This document shows, one piece after another, positions 25,537 to 33,040 of a DNA stretch of 33,084 nt; position 1 is the stretch's first letter; every line of letters starts with the position of its first letter. This DNA comes from Clostridiales bacterium (GTDB taxonomy: Bacteria > Bacillota > Clostridia > Lachnospirales > Lachnospiraceae). Under the pieces are notes generated by a model, which was given only the letters and a program-made list of their open reading frames with translations, had not been told where the DNA came from and searched no databases. Where the stretch lies: contig JAAYJU010000132.1 of assembly GCA_012522735.1 (NCBI GenBank), positions 1 through 33,084 on the forward strand, read 5' to 3'. A program made the position numbers and the translations under genes.

Positions 25537-25733
25537 TCATCCCCTCTTCCAATGGTAAAATAAAGAATAGGCCCAATAATCTGTAGAAAAACTACAATTA
25601 CAATCCACAAAATCTGATTACCAAAACGGAATTTCTTATATTTTAGTAAATGGACCAGGGCTGCTACCATAAGTACAAGTTCCACTATAATAATCGGGAT
25701 AATAAAAGGTAAATACTCCATTATTTCATTCAT
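25533..25733 (-). CDS. small PLDc_N-domain membrane protein
   Basis: A 66-residue protein with two membrane segments (about 8-30 and 41-60) and the C-terminal GPILYFTIGRGDE, the hallmark of the PLDc_N domain, the membrane part found at the N-terminus of cardiolipin synthases and also as stand-alone small proteins. The start at 25733 has AAAGGATGG about 8 nt upstream; an in-frame ATG at 25793 lies inside a palindrome and would add a 20-residue polar tail. Stand-alone PLDc_N genes commonly accompany ABC-2 transporter operons. Its overlap with the ATPase gene indicates a shared transcript; its role is unknown. Confidence 0.85.
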   Translation of the reverse strand: MNEIMEYLPFIIPIIIVELVLMVAALVHLLKYKKFRFGNQILWIVIVVFLQIIGPILYFTIGRGDE

Positions 25734-25770
25734 TAAATAACCATCCTTTCTTACAGTCTGCAAACTTTTT

Positions 25771-25795
25771 ACATGAAAATCTCTGATTTTCATGT
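25771..25795. repeat. perfect 11-bp inverted repeat upstream of the PLDc_N-ABC operon
   Basis: ACATGAAAATC (25771-25781) and GATTTTCATGT (25785-25795) around TCT. It lies between the XRE-TPR gene and the transporter operon. The minus strand has no T-run after it, so an operator or a regulated hairpin is more likely than a terminator. Its sequence is unlike the GGAGG palindromes. Confidence 0.6.
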
Positions 25796-25824
25796 TTTGT
25801 AGAGCACAAATTTGCTACACGATA

Positions 25825-26949
25825 CTATTTATTGTTATTCATCTTCTCTAGTTTATTTAGGATACTTTTATACCTTTTTTCTTCCTGTAGAATGACAAAT
25901 GCAGGATTATCTTTAATTAAGTTCTTTAAATCATGCCAGATAGCTACTGAGCTTCTGGGCGCAGCAGTATCGACATCGATATCCTCGAGATACTTCTCTA
26001 GAGCATCAAAAATATGATTTCCCTTTATCATAATCTTACCCTTACTCTGACTAAAGCTAGACATATGCTCTACACTACGCTCTAAAGCATCCAATGCTTT
26101 CTCCTTATCTCCCCGCCCGGCAAAAACCATAGAGGCTGCAAGCTCAATCTGCATAAGTACGGCTGGATGTAGATTCTCTATATCAAACAAATGACAGAGC
26201 TTTGTGAATATACTATAGTAAAGCTCCAGCCTCTCATTATCGTATGAATATACTTTAAGAAAATCAGGTACCGCTCCCAAAATATTCATCAGGCTAACAA
26301 ATACATAGCCCTGCAAATACTCCTTAGCCTTATCCATATCACCCTTCATCTGATAAGCCTTAATCAACAATGGTTCAGGTTGCATCAGAGGCTCATTTCC
26401 TATTTCAAGCAGATCAATAGCCATGACTGGCTCTTGTAGGCTTATATAGCATAGTGCTTGAAGCTGTACAGACATCTTCGCAAGATGCACATCATCTGAT
26501 GACTTCTCAACTCTCTTAAATATCTCCAGCACCTTTGTAATAATCTCTGTTGATTTCTCCAAGCTTCCTGATAAGGACACATGGTTTAGTAAAAGTAATC
26601 CAAATTGAACCTGCAGCTGCCAACAGGAATAGTATTTCTTTAGGTACTCATCACACCTAGCCAGCACCTGGTCAAAGGGCTCCTCAGTAAAGGCCTTAGC
26701 TAGCTTGTGATAAAGCACCCTGATCTCTTCCTTAGTCATCTGGGGCTCATAGCCGACTAGCTCATCAATAGTTATGTCAAAATAAGCGGCAAGTACAGGC
26801 AGAAGCAGTATATCCGGATAGCTTTGGACGGACTCCCATTTTGACACAGCAGGCTTTGACACTCCCAAATGGCCTGCCAGCTCCTCCTGTGTAATTCCCT
26901 TCTTTCTTCGGTGTTCTGCGATTCTGTTGCCAATTTGTAGGTTTCCCAT
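25825..26949 (-). CDS. XRE-family regulator with TPR-like C-terminal region
   Basis: A 374-residue regulator. Residues 5-62 form an XRE helix-turn-helix (GITQEELAGHLGVSKPAVSKWES), followed by DITIDELVGYEPQMTKEEI, a common linker in clostridial XRE proteins. The remaining 300 residues are all-helical and resemble TPR-type repeats (..AKMSVQLQALCYIS.., ..MDKAKEYLQG.., ..DKEKALDALERSVEHM..), as in RRNPP-like or sensor XRE proteins that bind peptides or partners. It sits directly upstream of the PLDc_N-ATPase-permease operon in the same direction and is probably its regulator. GAGGAGG lies about 5 nt before the ATG. Confidence 0.85.
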   Translation of the reverse strand: MGNLQIGNRIAEHRRKKGITQEELAGHLGVSKPAVSKWESVQSYPDILLLPVLAAYFDITIDELVGYEPQMTKEEIRVLYHKLAKAFTEEPFDQVLARCDEYLKKYYSCWQLQVQFGLLLLNHVSLSGSLEKSTEIITKVLEIFKRVEKSSDDVHLAKMSVQLQALCYISLQEPVMAIDLLEIGNEPLMQPEPLLIKAYQMKGDMDKAKEYLQGYVFVSLMNILGAVPDFLKVYSYDNERLELYYSIFTKLCHLFDIENLHPAVLMQIELAASMVFAGRGDKEKALDALERSVEHMSSFSQSKGKIMIKGNHIFDALEKYLEDIDVDTAAPRSSVAIWHDLKNLIKDNPAFVILQEEKRYKSILNKLEKMNNNK

Positions 26950-26953
26950 GCAA

Positions 26954-27006
26954 ACCTCCTCAACAAATTATAATATTTTGCTACTAGCATCGGAGGTTTT
27001 ACCTCC
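26954..27006 (-). promoter_or_regulatory. promoter and operator of the XRE-TPR gene
   Basis: The palindrome GGAGGTTTTACCTCC (26992-27006) is identical to one upstream of the XRE-PRTase gene. Its right arm is followed on the minus strand by ATATTATAAT, giving a TATTAT at 16 bp or TATAAT at 19 bp. A second half ACCTCC (26954-26959) lies 47 bp away within the ribosome site. Confidence 0.6.
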
Positions 27007-27144
27007 TTCTTCTCTATCATCATCTTTATCTATTTCTATTTTATTCTATCTAAAATGTATCTACAATGGATTTATAATTAACTTTATGTTAAATATGTTA
27101 ACCTGTGGTTAATAACAATGCAAGAGCATGAATAGGAAAACAAT

Positions 27145-27189
27145 GGGACCCTTCTCCTGTCTTCTATTGACGACAGGAAAAACGTCCCT
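27145..27189 (-). terminator. candidate terminator of the VOC gene
   Basis: TCCTGTC (27155-27161) pairs with GACAGGA (27172-27178); outer GGGAC/GTCCC arms extend it. Followed on the minus strand by ATTGTTTTCC. Confidence 0.45.
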
Positions 27190-27224
27190 CAATTTTACTG
27201 TTTTTCAAAAGCTATATATATTGT

Positions 27225-27575
27225 CTATTGCTTCGGAAAGCATCTAAAGATAACTAAATTATTATCCGGATCTAAGAAGCTCATGTTTTTTGCTCCCCAA
27301 GGGCGAACCGTCGGAGGAGCAACAATTTTAACTTCCATCTCTTGTAATCGCTTATATTCAACATCTACATCATCTACAGTAAAAGCAATGCAAATATTAT
27401 GCAGATTATCTTTGCGATAAACACCATCATTATGTATTGTTAATGATGTCTCTTCTACAATAATGAACTGGTGTACATTATCATCACTTCCATTATCGAT
27501 GTTAAATAGCTCTTTATAAAAGTTTGCCAGTCGAACTACATCATTGGTAAATAAACATACTTCACCAACCTTCAT
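27225..27575 (-). CDS. VOC (glyoxalase/bleomycin-resistance fold) family protein
   Basis: A 116-residue single-module vicinal-oxygen-chelate protein: VGEVCLFTNDVVRLANFYKELF is the first beta-alpha-beta unit and WGAKNMSFLDPDNNLVIF the characteristic last strands with the DPDNN motif. Such proteins act as dimers in metal-dependent isomerisation, dioxygenation or drug sequestration; the substrate cannot be told. AAGGAGG lies 7 nt before the ATG. It is transcribed alone and is divergent from the UPF0316 gene. Confidence 0.9.
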   Translation of the reverse strand: MKVGEVCLFTNDVVRLANFYKELFNIDNGSDDNVHQFIIVEETSLTIHNDGVYRKDNLHNICIAFTVDDVDVEYKRLQEMEVKIVAPPTVRPWGAKNMSFLDPDNNLVIFRCFPKQ

Positions 27576-27746
27576 GCTTTAGCCTCCTTATATTTATATG
27601 ATTTAATCTGTTTGTTCTTTTTGATATCGAAGTAGTCTTGTTTCCAATGTCCCTGTATGAAGTTCGAAACCCTTTGCTTTTTCTTGCATAAAAAACTAAA
27701 TCAGGATACAATAATATAATAATGAGAATACAAAGGAGATATGTCT

Positions 27747-28283
27747 ATGGATTTTTTATTGAATTTAAGCGGTCCCGCTCTTTATATAATAATCTTTATT
27801 GCAAAGACTATTGAGGTTTCTATATCTACAATTCGTTTAGTGTATGTCAACAAGGGAGAACGAGTAAAGGGGGCGATTCTTGGTTTTGTTGAGATATTGA
27901 TATGGATATTGGTCGTAAGCTCTGTCCTTACTAATATTACTGACGATCCTTTTAAAATCTTTGCATATGCAGCGGGTTTCTCCTTGGGTAATTACTTGGG
28001 CGTATCTATAGAATCTAAAATTGCTGTTGGTCTTGCTTCTATTCAAGTTGTTGTTAATGAAGAAGATGGTGATGCTATGGCTAACATACTTCGTGACAAT
28101 GAATTTGGAGTAACGATTATTGATGGAAAGGGTAAAAATGAAAGCAAAAAGGATCTTCTATTTGTTCAGCTAAAAAGAAAGAGAATTCCCGTAGCTATTA
28201 AGCTTATAAAGGAAACCGATCCTAGTGCATATATAAGCGTCAATGATATTAAATCAACTGTCGGTGGATTTATTAAGAAGTAA
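27747..28283 (+). CDS. UPF0316 membrane protein (DUF5698 + DUF2179)
   Basis: A 178-residue protein. Three membrane segments (about 8-28, 40-62, 66-86) carry the DUF5698 pattern with TIRLVYVNKGER, followed by a cytoplasmic DUF2179 domain (about 95-178; GVTIIDGKGKNESKKDLLFVQLKRK). Function unsettled; DUF2179 is a ferredoxin-like fold also found in YitT-type transporters and may bind a small ligand. The ATG at 27747 is preferred because AAAGGAG lies 8 nt upstream; an in-frame ATG at 27741 is only 2 nt from it. Its 3' end overlaps by about 30 bp the tail of the decayed flavoprotein gene on the other strand. Confidence 0.88.
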   Translation: MDFLLNLSGPALYIIIFIAKTIEVSISTIRLVYVNKGERVKGAILGFVEILIWILVVSSVLTNITDDPFKIFAYAAGFSLGNYLGVSIESKIAVGLASIQVVVNEEDGDAMANILRDNEFGVTIIDGKGKNESKKDLLFVQLKRKRIPVAIKLIKETDPSAYISVNDIKSTVGGFIKK

Positions 28284-29103
28284 TTCATATGGTCTTGCGA
28301 ATCTTTCTTCATAAGCACCATTTTTCTTAAGATTGTAATCCCAATAGAAGTTCGTTATCCCGGTTAATGATAATATTGAATACAATAACTGACTACCTTT
28401 TGAAAGGTATTCAGTTTTTTCATACTCCTTCTTTAATTTTAAATCAATAATTCCTTTAGTAGCATATTTCTACCTACCTGCCCCATTTGATCAAAGAACT
28501 TTTTGTTGGCTTTTTCAGGTTTCATTTTAAGACCCTCCACGCCACCTTTAATTATGGTTCCATCATAGGATACCCCTAATCTTTTAGTAATAAGTTCAAG
28601 ATAAGGTCTCAGGTAATATGACTGACTGGTCTCCGGAAAACCGGACTGAACCAAAAATGCCATATGCACGTCTTTATTATTTATTGGCCTAAGTTCTTCA
28701 AAAAACTTCATTACAGAACCAGGCATTGCATGAACATAAAGGGGAAATACAAATAGATTATTTTCAACTGATGCAAAATCCTCTGCCCACATTTTATGTT
28801 CCTTAACATTTATCAGGTATCTTACCTCAACATCTTTAATACCCTGAGCTTTCATCTCGGTAATAATCTTTTCAATGATTAGCTTACTGTTAGAATGACC
28901 TTAACTTCATCATTAGTCAACCCGGCTTTATCAAAATAGAAATTAATAGCGGGATATCTATCATATCTTTTTAAGTGACGGCATTCACCCATAGGCCCCT
29001 CCATTATCTTCAATTTTATTAGAATAGGATGCTTGGCATCCAGTTCACTCTTTTGCATTGAACTTCTCATGTCTACGGTCACTAGTGTTCTTCTTGTGCT
29101 CAT
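28254..29103 (-). pseudogene. decayed NAD(P)H-dependent flavoprotein (flavodoxin-like fold) gene
   Basis: Three pieces in different frames make one protein. Piece 1 (29103 to about 28898) ends RYPAINFYFDKAGLTNDEVKV. Piece 2 (about 28897 to 28439) resumes HSNSKLIIEKIITEM and contains LFVFPLYVHAMPGSVMKFFEEL and the QSGFPE loop of an NAD(P)H-dependent FMN reductase, but stops early. Piece 3 continues one base out of frame from about 28444 to 28254, with NFYWDYNLKKNGAYEERFARPY, a C-terminal block typical of this family. The first break removes the FMN phosphate loop (normally GSPR) before HSNSK; the second fits a single-base loss. There is no ribosome site before the 29103 ATG, and the first 20 codons may hold a further frame break. 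A functional protein is unlikely. Confidence 0.7.
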
Positions 29104-29134
29104 AAAAGAAGGCTCTCACATAAGTGCGAACCTT
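29104..29134 (-). terminator. intrinsic terminator of the sigma / anti-sigma operon
   Basis: Minus-strand AAGGTTCGCAC and GTGAGAGCCTT form an 11-bp stem with one mismatch, followed by TTTT (29104-29107). Confidence 0.75.
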
Positions 29135-29162
29135 CTCTCATTGCTATTTCCTATCTATACTC

Positions 29163-30416
29163 TTACTTTACTGGAATTATTTGATCCAGATATCTAATCT
29201 CAATTGACTTTTCAGAGGACAAATCAACAGCATCAAAGCTAACAATAATACCCCAGGTATCCGGATTATCGGTCGAATCCATGGCAGAAGCCCAGTTAAC
29301 ATAATTACTTTTGGTACGGCTTATTTCCACTCCATCCACGAATAGCTTGATATCTCCTTCTGAATAATCGGAAGGGTTTTTCACTGTTTTATACAGACGA
29401 CTACCTTCCTCGGGCGGTTGTATTCCAAATACTTCATAGTCATCATCACTCCCAATCGTATTCCATTTCAACTCGTTCCATTCTTCCAAATTAGCAGCAT
29501 AGCCTAGATATTCAAAAATATAGTCCTTATCTATGCTGTGCCAGAGAGCAGTGGCATCAGCCATATGAATAATACCTTCTTGCGTCGGGAAGGTTACAAT
29601 TAATTCGGAATTATATCTGGAAAGATCAAGAGTCTTTAGTGTAAATTCACTGACCTCAGAAATCAAAGTCTTTTCAATTGTTAACTCCTTCGACTTGGGA
29701 AATACACTTCTGTCGGGAGCAAAAGAATGAACGAAGTCAAATGGTATCTCAAGGCTTCTGTCTGCCTTTTCAACCTGTACGGAATTTGGCCAAAATACCA
29801 CATCGCCATAATAGGCAGTTACACCCTTGAGAGAAATATAAATATCTTCATCCGAATAGTAAATCCAATGTGAAGGTAGATGTACTTTAATATAGTAAGT
29901 GTCTTCTTCCTCCTCTAGAACCGTAAAGCTATCATTGAGGCAGGAGGTGTATTCTGATAAACGTCCATCCTCGACCACGCTCATACCTACCATAGTTACA
30001 TCAATCTGTACCAAAGCCGGATCTCCTAACTCTCCGGTCTTATCTACAAGCTTGAATACTCCAAACTGCGTGTTTGAATCTCCTGTAATTCCTTCAAAGC
30101 TAATATCATAATTACCACTTTGTGCTGAGATATTTACCTTAGACAGAGCACCCTCCTCGATTAGGTCTTCTGTTACCTGGTCGTGGAATAGCTTACTAAA
30201 CAAGCCGGACAAATCCAGCCAGCCTGTGGCTGTAGCTACAGTAGTTCCTACAAAAATCAATGCAAAGCAGGCTGCAATCGCCACAAATGTCTTAAAATTT
30301 TTCCTTTTTGTATAGTTTGCTTTTAGCATTATATCCTCCTCCTTGATATTGCAATAAGCAACAGAGAAGTCATCCACTAATTCATTATATTTCTCCATAT
30401 TCATAATAAATACCAT
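29163..30416 (-). CDS. anti-sigma factor-like membrane protein (DUF4179 type)
   Basis: A 417-residue single-pass protein: a cytoplasmic N-terminus (1-42, the likely sigma-binding part), one membrane segment (about 44-65; TFVAIAACFALIFVGTTVATA) and a large extracytoplasmic beta-rich domain of about 350 residues, as in DUF4179/anti-sigma proteins paired with ECF sigma factors in Clostridia. It overlaps the sigma gene by 32 bp and is surely coupled to it. The start is uncertain: ATG 30416 is only 3 nt from GGGAG, and the next ATGs (30404, 30398) are farther away. The signal sensed outside the cell is unknown. Confidence 0.82.
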   Translation of the reverse strand: MVFIMNMEKYNELVDDFSVAYCNIKEEDIMLKANYTKRKNFKTFVAIAACFALIFVGTTVATATGWLDLSGLFSKLFHDQVTEDLIEEGALSKVNISAQSGNYDISFEGITGDSNTQFGVFKLVDKTGELGDPALVQIDVTMVGMSVVEDGRLSEYTSCLNDSFTVLEEEEDTYYIKVHLPSHWIYYSDEDIYISLKGVTAYYGDVVFWPNSVQVEKADRSLEIPFDFVHSFAPDRSVFPKSKELTIEKTLISEVSEFTLKTLDLSRYNSELIVTFPTQEGIIHMADATALWHSIDKDYIFEYLGYAANLEEWNELKWNTIGSDDDYEVFGIQPPEEGSRLYKTVKNPSDYSEGDIKLFVDGVEISRTKSNYVNWASAMDSTDNPDTWGIIVSFDAVDLSSEKSIEIRYLDQIIPVK

Positions 30417-30873
30417 CCTCTCCCAATGTTGCTTTGAGTTTTTCCCGTGCTCTTAATAGCCTTACTCTTACTGTACTCTCTCCCAGGGAAAGAGCTGTGG
30501 CAATTTCCTTAGTGGAATAGCCCACATAATAATGCAAATGAATCACTATCCTATACTTAACAGATAAAGCCATCACAGCATGGAAAAGTTCAGAATCCTC
30601 CTTGTCGACATAAGGAAGCATATCATTAAGCGGCACCGTTCTTTGAAACCAAGGTGAGATCAGCAAGGACTTGCATTTGTTAATTGTTACTCTGATTAAC
30701 CAGGCCTTTCTATGCTCTTCGCTATCATACACTTTTTTGGACTGCAGATACTTTAAAAAAGTTTCCTGCGTAATGTCATTTGCATCCGATGCATTTTTAC
30801 AATAATTATAGGCAATAGAGAATATCATAGTTCTATATTGGTTAAATACAGCAGTAAAATCACTATGAGTCAT
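30385..30873 (-). CDS. ECF-type RNA polymerase sigma factor
   Basis: A 162-residue sigma-70 family protein with only regions 2 and 4. Region 2 spans about 10-75, with DANDITQETFLKYLQ (polymerase and -10 binding). Region 4 spans about 100-150, with LSVKYRIVIHLHYYVGYSTKEIATALSLGESTV as the -35-binding helix-turn-helix. It directs polymerase to a stress or envelope regulon, probably including its own operon, and is held by the membrane protein encoded next. GGGGGA lies about 9 nt before the ATG. Confidence 0.93.
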   Translation of the reverse strand: MTHSDFTAVFNQYRTMIFSIAYNYCKNASDANDITQETFLKYLQSKKVYDSEEHRKAWLIRVTINKCKSLLISPWFQRTVPLNDMLPYVDKEDSELFHAVMALSVKYRIVIHLHYYVGYSTKEIATALSLGESTVRVRLLRAREKLKATLGEDGIYYEYGEI

Positions 30874-30906
30874 CTTACATCTTCCCCCTTTCTTGGCTTC
30901 AATAGT

Positions 30907-30935
30907 AATACAATTTAGATGGTAATAATGTTACA
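30907..30935 (-). promoter_or_regulatory. candidate ECF-type promoter of the sigma operon
   Basis: Minus-strand TGTAAC (30930-30935), like the -35 element of several ECF regulons, then 17 bp to TGTATT (30907-30912). Autoregulation is an inference. Confidence 0.3.
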
Positions 30936-31035
30936 AACTTATAAAATTATTTTAATACAAAATCACCCTTGATATAGCCTAAGAACACATCTATATTATA
31001 GTTTCTATAATATTAAGCTGTTGGCCAAAATTTAA

Positions 31036-31077
31036 AAGCCTTTTGCCAATTGATAAAGCTTATTGGCGAAAAGGCTT
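31036..31077 (-). terminator. intrinsic terminator of the Fic gene
   Basis: AAGCCTTTT-GCCAAT (31036-31050) pairs with ATTGGCGAAAAGGCTT (31062-31077), with one bulged base; followed on the minus strand by TTTAAATTTT. Confidence 0.85.
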
Positions 31078-31126
31078 ACTTCTCAATCCCAGCACCTTTT
31101 TAAATAGCAATATACTACAAGATTTC

Positions 31127-32014
31127 CTACAGTATTTCTAAATACATATCCAAACGCTCATTAACATATCTAGCGAATAATTTTTCCATTGCAGAAATAT
31201 TATGTTTTATATGATATTCATCAAAAGCATTATAATAAGCAAGGCGGTCACTAAACTTTATGTCAATAGGGGGAAAACCTGCTTTCATTAATTCCAGATT
31301 CACAAGCAGACGTCCTGTTCTTCCGTTTCCGTCAATGAAAGGATGGATGCCTTCAAATTCTATGTGATAACGAGCCAGTTTTGTTACTATATGCTCGGTA
31401 CTTTCAGCAAAATTATTCAATAGCTGTTCCATCTTAGGTTGGATTAAATGCGGTTGCACTGGCTCATGCTGTGCACCAATAATACGAACAGGAACGCGAC
31501 GATATACGCCACGATCCTCCCTCTTATCTGCAAGCACTAGATGATGAATCTGCTTAATAATACTTTCACTAATCGGAACTTTATCATTTACTAATTCAAT
31601 GACGAAATCAAAAGCCTCTTTGTGCCCAACTACCTCCAAATGGTCCTTCAGTGGTTTTTGATCAATTGTAAGGCCTCTTAGTACCAAATCGGTTTCACGA
31701 AGCGTTAGTGTATTGCCCTCAATCGCATTGGAATTGTAAGTGTATTCTACAATAAACTGCTCCCTAAGTCGGGATGCTTCACCCTCTGTCAAAGGACGTT
31801 TGCCATCCAGTTCCTCCTTTTTACGGTCAATCATATCCAACAGGCTTTCAGTAGCTTTATATCTTCCGTCGGCGGGTTTTACAGCATCTATAGGAATTTT
31901 CCATCCTCGTCCCTCTTGATAAGCACCAGGAATTTTCCCTTTGGAACAAAGCACTCTTACTCTTCTATCTGAAATACCCCATTTTTCTGCGGCTTGTTTT
32001 ACACTCATATACAT
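31127..32014 (-). CDS. Fic-domain protein (AMP transferase) with N-terminal helix-turn-helix
   Basis: A 295-residue protein. Residues 3-48 form a short DNA-binding-like helix-turn-helix (SVKQAAEKWGISDRRVRVLCSKG.IPGA), as in excisionase/MerR-type domains. The Fic fold follows with an intact catalytic motif HPFIDGNGRTGR (224-235; H224 and the GNGR anion site). The inhibitory helix SNAIEG (95-100) lies before the Fic core, making it a class II Fic whose activity is self-restrained by Glu99. Family enzymes transfer AMP to Ser, Thr or Tyr of target proteins; the target is unknown. GGAGG lies 7 nt before the ATG. It is monocistronic with a strong promoter and terminator. Confidence 0.92.
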   Translation of the reverse strand: MYMSVKQAAEKWGISDRRVRVLCSKGKIPGAYQEGRGWKIPIDAVKPADGRYKATESLLDMIDRKKEELDGKRPLTEGEASRLREQFIVEYTYNSNAIEGNTLTLRETDLVLRGLTIDQKPLKDHLEVVGHKEAFDFVIELVNDKVPISESIIKQIHHLVLADKREDRGVYRRVPVRIIGAQHEPVQPHLIQPKMEQLLNNFAESTEHIVTKLARYHIEFEGIHPFIDGNGRTGRLLVNLELMKAGFPPIDIKFSDRLAYYNAFDEYHIKHNISAMEKLFARYVNERLDMYLEIL

Positions 32015-32036
32015 AAATGCACCTCCAATCCACAGT

Positions 32037-32102
32037 ATTATATCAAGTTATCGGAATAATATCAAGATAGCTGGAATGATATTTTTGGATTTAGCGGAAT
32101 AA
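32037..32102 (-). promoter_or_regulatory. Fic promoter embedded in three direct repeats
   Basis: Minus-strand TTGATA (32060-32065), 17-bp spacer, TATAAT (32037-32042). The region is built of three related tandem units on the plus strand: 32041-32059, 32060-32079 and 32080-32102, each starting TAT and ending GGAATAA or GGAATGA. Units 1 and 2 share TATCAAG. This may be an operator array for the Fic protein's own helix-turn-helix. Confidence 0.55.
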
Positions 32103-32124
32103 TACTTTTCATGTTTCTGCTTAG

Positions 32125-32727
32125 TTAATACACCTGAGTCTGAAATATCATAATCCGTTCTCTCTGATCATCCACATCGACCAAATCTCTACAATCAATT
32201 TCGTCCTTAAACTCCAATTCTTCTACTGTCATAAGATAAGATATATATTCATCCGAAGGATAGTAAAAAAATAATAACATCCTCCTAGGTTCAAGGTAAT
32301 AAGACTTAATAATTCTAGCCATAACCTTTCGAAGAATCTCTACTGAAAATGGATTGAAGAAATAAAATCTGTTCACCTCTAATGGAACTTCATAATCTTC
32401 TGCATTCTGCTTTAAAAAGCCAACACGATCAGCCGAAATAGAAGTCTTGTGATTTTCTCTAGCTGCTTCATAAATTCTTTCATCATACTCTATTCCTATT
32501 GTTATTGCTCTAATCCGAAATGAAAGAAAAAAGCCTACTCTTCCCTTTCCGCAACCATAGTCTAAAAGCACATCATTTTTTCTCAGCATTCCACTATTAG
32601 CCAATCGTTCTAACACAAGGTAAGGTGTTGGCTCATAGGGATAGCGGTACTGGTCTGACCTAGTATCATCTCTGCCTGTGGTCTTTATCTTAATTAATTT
32701 ATCCCATGCTTTTTCATTATCTCTCAT
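32125..32727 (-). CDS. class I SAM-dependent methyltransferase
   Basis: A 200-residue protein. The frame extends upstream to 32880, but that part overlaps the MGMT-like gene; the ATG at 32727, 5 bp after that gene's stop, is chosen. VLLDYGCGKGRVGF (about 53-66) is the SAM-binding motif I and GIEYDERIYEAA motif II; a later FYFFNPFS (about 121-128) sits where N-methyltransferases carry their NPP-like motif. RRMLLFFYYPSDEY is a later core strand. The substrate is unknown. Probably cotranscribed with the MGMT-like gene. Confidence 0.82.
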   Translation of the reverse strand: MRDNEKAWDKLIKIKTTGRDDTRSDQYRYPYEPTPYLVLERLANSGMLRKNDVLLDYGCGKGRVGFFLSFRIRAITIGIEYDERIYEAARENHKTSISADRVGFLKQNAEDYEVPLEVNRFYFFNPFSVEILRKVMARIIKSYYLEPRRMLLFFYYPSDEYISYLMTVEELEFKDEIDCRDLVDVDDQRERIMIFQTQVY

Positions 32728-32731
32728 AGCA

Positions 32732-33040
32732 TTAACAATCCCACTTATACTTTGTAATTTCAACGTGTGTGTTATCTTTAAAAACAACACCTTCATCTTC
32801 AAGCAGGTATCTTTGCTCATGCCATCCCGGAACTGTTCTACCGCAATGATTAACAACCCGATGACAGGGATAGCTCCCATAATATTCAGCCATACTTAAG
32901 ACTTTTCCAACAAGTCGTGAGTTTCTATCCCTTCCCATGAGCCGAGCTATCTGTCCGTAAGTCGCCACTTTTCCCTCGGGGATTTCCTCGACAATAGACA
33001 AAATAGTATATATCAAATCTTCATTAAGTATTTTACTCAT
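32732..33040 (-). CDS. MGMT-like DNA-binding protein (alkyltransferase-like size)
   Basis: A 102-residue stand-alone version of the DNA-binding C-terminal domain of O6-alkylguanine-DNA alkyltransferase. VATYGQIARLMG (25-36) is the helix-turn-helix entry and GKVLS the recognition helix. PCHRV (58-62) keeps the acceptor Cys59, unlike many alkyltransferase-like Atl proteins, in which this residue is Trp or Ala. It may thus repair alkylated guanine itself or flag lesions for excision repair. AAGGA lies about 10 nt before the ATG. The upstream 44 bp reach the window edge. Confidence 0.88.
   Translation of the reverse strand: MSKILNEDLIYTILSIVEEIPEGKVATYGQIARLMGRDRNSRLVGKVLSMAEYYGSYPCHRVVNHCGRTVPGWHEQRYLLEDEGVVFKDNTHVEITKYKWDC

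Noticed and set aside
28879-29103. An independent 74-residue protein gene
   Set aside because: Its ATG lies at the foot of the preceding terminator without a ribosome site, and its frame runs into the flavoprotein remnant.
32728-32880. N-terminal extension of the methyltransferase frame up to 32880
   Set aside because: It overlaps the MGMT-like gene, which has clear conserved motifs in the other frame; the extension is out-of-frame shadow.
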